NCBI GenBank assembly: GCA_012845835.1
Contig: JABAKD010000027.1
Coordinates: 15,948,573-16,012,572, forward strand
Direction: 5' to 3'
Length of the DNA: 64,000 nt
DNA from: Undaria pinnatifida
Lineage: Eukaryota; Sar; Phaeophyceae; Laminariales; Alariaceae
This document shows, in pieces, positions 11,601 to 23,177 of the stretch. The position numbers and the translations under genes are program-made. Under the pieces are notes generated by a model. The model was given only the letters and a program-made list of their open reading frames with translations, searched no databases and was not told where the DNA came from. Within the stretch, counting starts at the first letter, position 1. Every line of letters starts with the position of its first letter.

Positions 11601-14600
11601 TTGTGAAATGGTGTGGCGTACTGATACCATAGTCTGCCCAAAAAAATCACATTCACACCTCGAACGCAATTCCGCGGCAGTCCTAGCTCCGAAAAAAGCA
11701 ACGAGTTCGCCGCTTTCTTCCTCTCCTTCTCAGGCACTTCCACCACGGACACGGGACTGCTCTTCGCGCCTGCCTTACCGATGCCCTTCCCTACCCCCCC
11801 CTCCTTCCCTCCTTCAAGCCCATCCCTCAGCACCACGCAGGGGCATTCCCACTGACCAGCGAGCAAACCCTGCCCAAGAAAACGCCAATGCAACGCCAAA
11901 TACATTAGCAAATTTCGTCGATTATCGGACTATGTGAAACAGCCGGCACACAGAAGAGCGTAGAGCCACCGGGGGGGGAGAAGGGGAAGACACCTATGAG
12001 ACCACGACTTGTTGCTGGCCAGATGGTCGCTGAACCTCTTATTAATGTTACGAGTTGAGGCTGGAAATTAAGTTTGACTACTTACAAAAAAAGAGCCTAT
12101 AAATGCACCTCGAAAATGGACGCAGTGAGTCGAGTTTAGGATGAAGGACTGCCCTGCCACTGTTCTTGGGACAACGCAAGCCAGCCCGAACAAGGAGGTG
12201 GTTTGTGGGTTATATATATTCTATAGATAAAAGGTTCTTAATACACTTCATACACATAAAAACGCCTGCTTGTACCAAATATGCGGCGGAACACTCATGA
12301 ACGCCTCCTTGCACCAAAATTTCCGCGGAACATTTACAAACGCCTTCCTTCTTGCACCAAAAACGCGGCGGAATACTTAAAAACACCTCTTCGCTCCAAC
12401 AACGCGGCGGGATATCTAGAAATGCTTCCTTTGCACCAAAAATGTGGCGGAATATTTTCGAAACGTCTCTCCGCGCCAAAAATGCGGTGGAACACTCATC
12501 ACTCACCGGTTCGGGACGCTTGACGAGGAAAATCTGCAGGCCCGTCTCGGTCTCCCGCTCCACCACAGAAACCGATAGCGTTTGCTGCTTTACCGCCCTT
12601 GGGGAGGGGACGAAACCGACAAAATCGACAAAATCGACAAAAGCAAAGCCAAGACACCGCTGTGTAGGTATGCTGGATATCGTATCGAACATTTCGTTGT
12701 ATCGAAACGTCAAATATTTAAGTTCGATGTATAGTATCGGATGCGTTTTTTTTGCGCGTCCCTCCCCTGGCATCCCGATGTTTTTTGGTGGAAATACCAG
12801 ACGAAAAGCTAAAGCTTAAACGTCTCGCCTGTCGAATGCGTACAATTTGATATTTCTGTTTATCGGATATATATACCAGGTACCTGACACAACTGCAGAT
12901 TATCTTCAGCCGCTCACCCACACTAACAGCGTTAAAACCGTATATGCCAGATAGAAGACGTAGCAAAAACAACTCCTCGGGACACATTTAGTGTCAGCGA
13001 GAGGAAGGGTATGGAGTTATTGCCAGGTATGTACGCCAGGTAGGTACTGGTATGCATTAAAGCGCGTCTTGAGAGCCTGGAGATCACAGCCTGTCTTTCT
13101 TACTGTGCGTTATTAACGGGTGTCCTGCACCACCCAATATGCCAACGCCGCAATTTTCCAGGGGAAAAAAACAGGACCAAAGAGAGGAGGGATCAAAACC
13201 ATGCGAGGTACCAGCATGCATTTGCTCACGTCTTGAGAGCCTTCCGCGGGAACTCCGTGACGGCAACAGGGACCACCGCCATCCCATCCTCCCCCACTTC
13301 GCACACGGTGCAAGCGCACGCTGGCCCGGGCATTGACTTAGCTCCCTTGACTCCCTTGACATCATCATCATCATTCGTGGTGGTGGTGGTGGTGGTGGTG
13401 GTGGTGGTGGTGGTGGTGGTGGCGGTGGTGGTGGTGGTGGTGTCCTCCCCATCTGGTCGGTGTTGAGAGCGTGCCGTAAGCTTGCGCGCGAGGCAAATGC
13501 TCTTAACGGGGCAGGTGGAACAAGATGGGCTGCTGACGGTGCACACGGTGGCGCCTAGCTCCATCAAAGCCTGCGAAAATGACATGATATTTTACAGAAA
13601 CATCACGCAACCAAAGAAAGATTCCAAAGAAGCGTTCGGTACGGCTGGAGTCTGATACCCGATACATGGGTTGCAATCTTCTTATTGAACACGGTATACT
13701 AAGTAGTAGTACTGCAGTGCTGTTATAGTAGTATTATTAGTATTATTAGTGTTGTCATAGTAGGGGTCTCCGAGTAAAGCTGTGCTGTGGTGTGGTATGG
13801 TATACACTATAGATGGCAACATGCATGACCGCCTTATATAGGGAAGCTGCCTTAGCCACCTCATTCATTCATTCCAGGTGGTGAGTTATGAAAACAACTT
13901 CCCAGTCGCGCCAAACGATTTTCGACCGCCTAATATCGGGATATCGCCTTGCTAGCCCTCACTAGCCCTTAATAGCCCTTACTAGCCCTTCCTCAGACCG
14001 CACTAATGGGGGACGGTCCCCTACGGTACTGTTACAAAAGTAAGCGATCCGAAAATCACGCTTACATTTACAGGAAAATATAAGAAATTCGGGCGCGGTT
14101 GTGCCGAACGATGCGAGTGTAGAAAGGCACTCGTTATCAAACAACATAGCGGTATCCAGCATGCTGTTTCTTGATTCACACTACAGCAGCAGGTGGTCTG
14201 TCCTATCAATACCGTACGGTATGACCTATCCTAAGACAAGCATCTTCATGCCGCGGACACGACGCTAACGGCAATGTCTGCGCTATTCCGATGCCATGCG
14301 TAACAAGCACTCTACTAACAGGACACCGTGCCGCAGCAACTACTTGAATGACCGCCGTCCTACACAAAAAATAGCGTGTTTAGGTAAAAAACATAGCAAA
14401 ACAGGGCTTGACGCGTCCGACACAAAAAGGCCGGTATCATACCTAGAAAGCAGGGCTTTTCTGGGGTCGGGTTGGGTCGGGTCGGGTCAGGTCGGGTCGG
14501 GTCGGGTCCGGTCAGGTCGGGTCGGGTCGGGTCGGGTCGGGTCGGGTCGGGTCGGGTCGGGTCGGGTCGGGTCGGGTCGGGTCGGGTCGGGTCGGGTCGG

Positions 14601-17600
14601 GTCGGGTCGGGTCGGGTTAGGTCGGGTCGGGTCGGGTCGGGTCGGGTCGGGTCGGGTCGGGTCGGGTCGGGTCGGGTCGGGTCGGGTCGGGTCGGGTCGG
14701 GTCGGGTCGGGTCGGGTCGGGCCACCCTGACCCATGAGGTTTGACAACTTCCTGACCCGACCTGACCCGTGATATTTCAAATATCTTCTGACCCGACCCA
14801 TCTCGACCAGCGAAGCTTTCCACGGGGTTGTTTACAAGGATATTTATATGTATATACTCTGTGAGTGCTCGGGTACATACCCGAGTATGACCTTAGAGTA
14901 TACCTCGTATACCCTAGGAAACAGACCTTCGCAGTATTCAGTACTCAGTATGCAGTATAGCGAGGTGTCGGAATGGAGCGCTGACCTGGTTGAAATCTCC
15001 CGGTCTCTTGGTGTCGACGATGCACTTCGCCAAGTCCCTGATGGTCGAAAAAAAGTAAGAGTCGAGTTGCCCAGGTTTTGGATATAGGCACATAACAGGA
15101 AGTCAGGGATAGCTCATCAAGCTGCACTGTCATTTCCGTATAAAAACCAAGTTTCTTGGGGGCTAAGTTTGGCATATCGATCTATTGGATTGATATGTAC
15201 TGATCTATTTTATTGATACGTACTGATCTATTGTATTGATGTAATGTACTGATGTAATGTATTGATGTAATGTATTGATGTAATGCATTATCTAATGTGT
15301 TGATCTAATGTATTTAGCTAAAGCGAGGAGCCTCTGAATAAGTTGCACCTGAAGGAAGGTGCGGTAGCAACATTATTACAGTACTATTTCGAAGTGGCGT
15401 AAGTCATTAGACCAAAAGTGGGACTTACCAGCAGAGTTTGTTGAGGACAGCGCTCTTGGGGTCTGAAGCAATGGCCTTCAGTCTGGAGAGTACCCGAATC
15501 ACGTTCCCGTCCACCAGCGGCTCGATTTCTCCGAAAGCGATGGAAGCCACCGCCCCTTCAATAGAAAACGCCGGGCGACGAGAGAGTAGGACGATCTCGG
15601 GTGCACGCGGAAAGGACTTCGCTAGCGCCTCAACTTTACCAGGACTGTTTTTTCTATCGCCAGAAGAGCTTCCACACGTCGAACAGATGAGATTATTTAT
15701 ATGATCTGTATGATCTATATGAAGTAGATATTTCAGGGAAGGTCTGTATAATTTAGCTCATGTTACCCGGTGGGAGCCGTACGATCAATCTGCATCATCT
15801 GGAAAATATTATATGGGGGTGGATCTGCATCCTCTAATGTACAGACCCTGCACAACATCTCACATCGGCAGAGGCAAGATCCACTGTGGATGATCTACTT
15901 GGAATTATATGATTTATAATATCTATATGACCTATATGATCTATATCTAGATCATGATCTATATGATAACGTGATATACATTATATGTATGTTCTATAGG
16001 CTCTACATGATCTACATGATCTATATGATCAATATGTTCTGCGTGATCTGATCGTTATGATCTATATAATCTGTATGATCTACATTATATACTGTATATG
16101 ATCTATATGATCTGTATGATATATACGATCTCGACGAGGTGTAAATTATTTTATCGTCAACGCCGGACACAAGTGCGCCATACAAAAATCGTCGTTGCTG
16201 GGGACAGCAACATTCACTGGGGAGGGGGTACTCATGTGTTGCTTGCCTCAATCGTTTGACCATTGACCACGCATCCCTTTCGTAACGGAGCACCATTGAC
16301 ACTCCTACACTACTCCTAGTAGAGACACATTCAACATTTGGGCGCTCTACCGAGAGCGGCCTCGGGCGTTCTCGCTTCGTGTCGTGACAGCCGCTGCTAA
16401 ATCACGTTATTGGCCAAGCTTCGTTCCGGAATGTCAAGTGCGTAGTCGTATGTATAAACACACAAAATTATGTCCAACATATACGCCATCTACAAGAAAA
16501 AAACGACACATTGTTACAGACATCCAATAAAAAACCCGACACACGACGATTGTGGACGTGTAAAAATAAATGGATAGCGTAGAAAGCGCACCCGCGGTGT
16601 AGGGCCCTATCCCCGGGAGTTCCTTAAGACATTTGGCTGTGCTTGGAAGAGAACCTCCGTAGTCGGAGAGCACTTTCCGTGCCCCTTCGTGGAGCATCTT
16701 TGCTCGACGGTAGTAGCCCAGCCCCGCCCAGGCCTTGTTCACCTACACGCGAAAAAAAACGGATACCAGGTATTCTTCAATAGGGAAAATGCCGGCAGTA
16801 CAGACAGCCGAACGCGAAACTATTGTAAATACCATGTACCAGCACAGTATTTAGATACCTCTCAGCTCTAGATAAAGTATACAAGTCTGGAGAGAAAGCT
16901 GGCGTTTAGCCAATGAGCAACTATTGTAGTATCTTTTTTCTCGAGGGAACAATCACGTTTCAGAGAGAATGACTGGGGTTACTGATACGTACCGGAATAA
17001 AGTAGGTTCGCATACTCGTAGTGTTGAAGAGAGAGACAAGCTGAGGCAGCATATTTCTTCGGAGAAACCCTCGATCGAGTCAAGCACTACGAACAGCCAT
17101 GTTGCGAGAGAAACAGAGAAATCAAGCTCGTTTCTTCAGATAAAAGCTTGAGGCTGGTGTTACTTACCGGTCTACTTGCACGTTACTACGTACTAAAGTA
17201 TACGGAGTATATGCAACAAAAGAAATGCATTTCAGAGACAAGACGGTTGTATGATCGTACTCCTCGCACTGAGAGCTACCTAGCATTTGACTGGTGCTTG
17301 ATGTACTACCAGGAATACGGAGTGTTACGTAAGATAAAAAATATTCCAGATATCAAAACCGGCGTTACTATGATAGGACTAAATGATATGTAGCTACCTC
17401 GTGCATACTGCTGTAAAGAGGGAGTAAAATCGCTACCCAATGAGACGAATCCATATTTGGGGGAAATTGGGTTCCAGCATTTGGTGCGAATCACTAGAAG
17501 AATGAACGCAATCGCCGGTCACTTCGTTAAAGCCTAGCTTCCCTGCGAGAACAGGGACATAGGCACAGGAAAAAGTCAGACCTTCCCACCCGCCCTACAA

Positions 17601-20600
17601 GCTTAGTAGTCTTTTTCTGCACGATAATTACAATCCCAGGGACGGGCACCGCGCTGAGGGCGCACTCAGCGTGGAGTTTATCCCAGGCGAGGACCACCTA
17701 CCTCGGGGCAGGAGGCCTCATCCAACTCAATACTTACATTGAATGATCGGCGGCAGTGTAAGAGAATACTATAAAATACGGAGTACATAGCAGGTTTTTC
17801 TAGGGAAAGGCTTAATCAAGGCCGAACGCATATACGACGTACTGCTACTACGGCTGTATTGTACCAGGTATGCACTAACTCGTGCCACTAAAACCTACCA
17901 GGTACTAGGTATTATGGTATGACACGGGTTTTGATGGAAACAAAAAACAGACTTCAGCGCGGGAGGCAGGCAGCACGACGCACAAAAAACGAAAAAACGG
18001 CGCCAGGAGCTGTGACATCGAGGGTCTCGTAGAAACTGGTCTGTGCAAGCTGCGTGTGACGCGTTCTATGGTAGAGCTGAAGTGACTGAAAGTGACGGGG
18101 CTCCTCAACCTACTAATCAAACCGTTGAGTGGTTCCCATAGTATTTCCAAGTAGTTTTCTCCCCAAAAATTGGTTTCCGGTTGTAATGGCGTTAATCTAT
18201 GAATAAACTAGGAATAAACTAGGAATAAAATGGTCGGAACTTTGTTGAGTACCTAGGCCATGGGAAGGCTTGTTCACGGTATCATAGCACTTTTACTTAC
18301 TTCCTTTATAACCCCCATATAAGCCCCTCCCTAGATAGTAAATCCAAGTAGTTTTGTCCCCAAAAACAGGTTTCTAGTTGTAAAGGCGTCAATACCTGAA
18401 CTCGTATTTTTGAGAAAGATACAAAGCCCCCTCCTAAAGAGAGGAATGGTCCTCAGATCTTTCCGGAGATCTTTCCTCAGATTATTCCCTCCCAGTTTTT
18501 GGCACGGAGCTCCTCAAGTCAGGAAAGAGCCCCAGAAAAAAAAAGGCCGCGCACCTGTATCGTACCTGGTACTCTATTAGTACTGGCTGTAGCATTCGTA
18601 GCGCGTGCTACGGGATACGAGTAGTATAATTATTATTGTTGTGGTTGGGTACTTTTAGCGTGACAGTGGTGGTACAGTAGTATGGTAGCAGTATGATAGC
18701 AGTATGATAACAGTATGATACCAGTATGATACCAGTATGATACCAGTATGATAACAGTATGATACCAGTATGATAACAGTATGATAGCAGTATGACACCA
18801 TAGGAGCGTTACGGTACGGCAGGGGGGTCCGTTGGGCGGCATCTCAAAACAAACCTGCCATTGCCGCGGCGCATGGTTTGTACCAGGTACCAGGTACCAG
18901 GTACTTCGTCACAATTTGGCGAATCCAAAACTAGAGCGCTTCGACTGCAACGGCTCCCTGGGAAAACATTCTCGGACCTCGTTTCGTCCGCACCTTCAAA
19001 GTAAATAGTCCTACGTGTACCGCAAGCGTTATGCATACTTTCTGTTTCCAGAAGGCCGATATGAGTGTGATAGCTACTCTGTGAGTTGAACCGGAGAGTA
19101 AAAATGACCATGAAACACACACGCTATAACGGAAACTACGTAAAAAGTGAACTACTTTGGAACAAAAAAACGACCTTTGAGCCAAGCTTTCCTACGTGAC
19201 GACTAACAGTGTTGGTGTGAGTCCCTGGCTCGTGTAGATCAGGCAACGAAACAGTCATAAACAAAAAAATACAGATGCCCCATACGTTAGATCGTTATGA
19301 ATTCCGTCCTACCTGATAGTAACAACGGATATCCGCAATCAAACCTGTTCCAGATCGGCTTCGGCCAGAGCCTTGGGAGTCGGGAAAAGCTTCATCCACT
19401 TCACGTAGTACTCCACCACCGTGTCCACTCTGGTTTGCTGCAGCATCACCTCTGACACCCAGGTGCCGTATGCGCTCATCTGTTCGTCATCAAGCGTCGC
19501 GGACAGAGCGATGGGACCCCTTCCACAAAAAACTGCATGTTCTGAAGGAACTCTTGCATAGCCAAATACTTTCAAGCATGTAACTTCGTCAAGTCACACC
19601 GTTAAAAGCTTCTACACTCAAAACTAGTACACCAACTCTACACCGCCGTTCGGCACAGGTCTGAACTGCTGTCTTCCCCGCATATCTGAACAGCATGTTT
19701 TGAGCAAAGGGGAGAAGACACGCCTCACCAAGGCACAGCCATCCCTGCATAGTATAGTATAGTATAGTCTAGTACTAATACTAATACTACCAGCGGTAGG
19801 GGCTGAAGACGTTGGGTTAAGAAACGTTTCTGGCCTTCTGACATCCTGGCGTTCTGACGTTCTGATTGGTTGAAGTCCCCTAATATGGAAATACCTGGTA
19901 TGGGTTCGTGAGATGATATTACGAGTGCATTTGTTGCAGGCCTACTTCGAAGTATTTATTTAGCGTATTTACTCAGCGTATTTATTTAGCGCTTAGAAAT
20001 GTTGGTCGGGGGTGCGTGAACAAACGTCTTCGAGGTTATGTTTTCGGGTGATATATTGGGCTAGCTCCTCGTATTAAGAGCGCAGGAGCTTGTTACTAAT
20101 AGAATCTGATGCACCCCTACCTACAGTAGCGTGGGATGACCATAAACCATACCTCAAGCAAAAAAACACCATTTTGAGCAACAACAAAAAAAAACGTAAA
20201 AGCGAAATACCATGGCCTAGATAGATGGGTATTCAACGCAAAACATTGCAGCACAGATTGTAATTCCGACGACTTTGGGTTAATAACGCCTTTACAACTG
20301 GAAACCCGTTTTCGGGACAAAATTACTTGGATTTAGTATAGGGACGGGTTTAGGGGCTCTAACCCCAGTCCTCCAGAAAAAATGTTTCCTCTACGGTGGC
20401 TACGCAGGTGCCGTAAGCGCAAGTCTGCATCGTTATCAAGCGTTGCGGGTGCAAGGATGGGGCCCTTCCATAGCCGCACAAGGATTTCGCGGACATTGTT
20501 AATGATACTTGGACATAGGTGTTAACTCTCTTGGGACGTTGGAGGGAAAAGGCCGTGACGAATAAAATCACGATTGCATCATCGACCATACGAGCCTTAT

Positions 20601-22125
20601 GAAGCGGATGGTTAATGCACTTTCCAAAGTAGTATTGAAGGAGGTGCACGAGACTCGTGCGGTCTTCATCGTGGTGGTGGTGGCGGCGATCAGCTGGGCA
20701 AAAACTGCCAGACCGACAGACAGACAACAGACGGACGGGCGGGCGCGTGGACGGACGGACGGACAGACAGACCGACCGACAGACCGGCAGACAGACTGAT
20801 GGACAGACAAACAAACAGACAGACAGGTGGACAGACAGATGGACAGAGAAAAGGGGAGGAAGCGCACTGCTGTCCAGACCGCAACGACGGTCGAAGGGAA
20901 GGTGGACAAGGCGTAAAGTGAGAAGTGGTACCCGGTAAGCTGTTTGCTGCTTAAGCATTAGCTTTACGAACCGTGCAAACATGACATGACGACTCGCTTA
21001 CATTCGAATGAATTACGCACTGCCATATTTTTGGAAGGCAAACGAAAAAAAAATAATATGCCAGAAGGCTAATTGAAGTATGCCAACTCCACGAGCGTTT
21101 TAGGACACGACGTTTCCTACCGGTATTCTCTCCAGCGTATCTCCTTCTTGTTCCTCCTCTACTTTCGGCAGAGGATTACGATCTCCCTTTCCCGCCTTTC
21201 CCGCCTTTCCTCCTTTCCGCTTTACACCACCACCACCACCACCACTACCACCACCGCCTGCTTTTTCCTTGCATCCAAACAAGGACGACAGAAGCGGCTG
21301 CGAGGCATCCTTCTTCTGGTCCGTTGGACCGGTCTTAGGCTTGCCTTTCTGGCGCGAGGATTCTGCCGTCCTGCAAGGGGCGGGGTCGAGAAACAAAGAA
21401 ACAAAGCAAGAAAGCAAGAAAGCGTAAGCTGGCAACCTACGGTAGGGGCACATTGACACTTTTTAGCCTAAACGCTAGTGACTGACGGCGCTTGTTAATG
21501 TATTTTTGTATTTCTTGTATTTTTTTATGAAATCCTCCGACAGGCGTGGAAAAAAAAGAAAAAAAAGCTTACGCTCACCACACTTGCACGTATTTTAATG
21601 CATGTCGAGTGTGTCAGTTTAGCTCAACGCATTCGAAATCCAGCGCTAGCTGGCGTATCCTTCCGTTTCCGTGGCAGCGACAGCGCCAGTTTCTCAAATA
21701 ACACTCAATTAACACTCAGCTGAACTATTTATATTAGTAACAAATTGCCCAAAGCCGTGCGAACTTGTGGAAAGGAAGGAATCGAGTCACGAAAGAGAGC
21801 GTAAGGACGCGCACTGCTAGCTGTACTTGCGAAAACGGCAACTTTTAAGCAAATACCTGGTACAATTCAAAACGCTGCCAACAAAGTGATCGACGACTAA
21901 ACGAAAACGCATGTCGATAATACTACGCTCTATGAGTACGAGCTAAAGCTAAAACATGACGGCAGATATGGTTGTATGGTTGTCAGAGGATTGTTATTAA
22001 GATTTTACGATTTTGAATGCGTTAATAGGAACGTTAATAGGAATATTTATATGATATGATTACAGAACGATTGTGCTAATGCTAATGGCCATGATGCGAA
22101 TACAGTATGGAAACGATATCGATAT

Positions 22126-22156
<31 letters not shown>

Positions 22157-23130
22157 AAGAAGAAGAAGAAGAAGAAGAAGAAGAAGAAGAAGAAGAAGAA
22201 GAAGAAGAAGAAGAAGAAGAAGAAGAAGAAGAAGAAGAAGAAGAAGAAGAAGAAGAAGAAGAAGAAGAAGAAGAAGAAGAAGAAAGAAGAAGACACATGT
22301 CGTATGCCAAGGCCCTCAAGAAGGCACAATGCGAGAGCGCTAACACCACTATCCGCAAAAGCGTTTCCTATCGCGGGAGCCGCACAGCGGGGAAAACCTG
22401 AGCGACTAACGCGTCGGGCAATGTTCCGGACGATGGCTGGAGGGAAAAAACTGGGACCGGACAGGTCGGGAAAGACAAGGGCCCGATGCCTGGTAGACGA
22501 CATGGCGGTGTCTAAAGCCAAAGAGGGATCGACTTAATAGTCCCCTCGCTGTTCGGGGTAGAGACGGTGCCATTATATGGCTCACGATGGCTGAAAAGGC
22601 TGGGAAGTGGTACCGTGGGATCGGCAAAGCGGCGGATGGCGGATGGTTTCATGGCGAGGTAGCTCAGGGCCGAGGTACAAACGAGCTGGTTACGGCATGC
22701 AAACGAGGACGTTCAGAAGAAGGGCGAGAGGGACAAAGGAGGGGGGACGGGGGGACAGCTGTACTAATACCGCTTTCGATGAAGAGCAGAAAATAACTGA
22801 CAGATCGAGTAGCAAGGCACAAATGTAACTCAACACATGGAGGCTGTGCCACCTATTCGCTGCTCCAAGATTCGAATTCGCGTTGGAAAGATCTTCGCCT
22901 TATGGGTTTGGATTGGTGTGTTTTTTTTCTTCTTGTCTTCTTTTTCCTTGGGGGGTAGTAGTGGCAGCACTAAAATCGGAGGTCGCTATTGACGGGAAGA
23001 GGAAGGAGGTGGCAGACCGTGTGGCTAGCTTCCCGGCTCGTCTAGGTAGCAGAGAGCCGGAAAACTATCCTGCTCGAGCTTCCCCTATGAGATACGAATA
23101 CGATCAGTCTGTTTTTGCTTGGCCTCATTG

Positions 23131-23177
<47 letters not shown>

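Larger units (their letters stand above)
16743..19344 (-). other. MUTYH: MUTYH intron 3 (2.6 kb)
   Basis: No coding sequence recognised. It contains two diverged M85 MITE-like copies (18165-18250, 18310-18400), a 10-bp array (18660-18795) and a triple TACCAGGTA run (18880-18905). The stretch 16870-18150 shows nothing beyond short simple-sequence patches. Confidence 0.7.

Noticed and set aside
14296-14801. GRVGS and DPTRP repeat frames on both strands
   Set aside because: Pentanucleotide repeat translated in all frames; it lies within MUTYH intron 6.
20359-20982. 207-codon minus-strand frame as an upstream MUTYH exon
   Set aside because: Most of it is the GACA repeat; only the last 35 codons resemble exon 3, and they lack the catalytic motif and end in a stop.
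22073-22537. Frames of 150 codons with poly-Lys, poly-Arg, poly-Phe or poly-Ser
   Set aside because: They are translations of the (AAG)n tract; the non-repetitive ends have no recognisable protein character.
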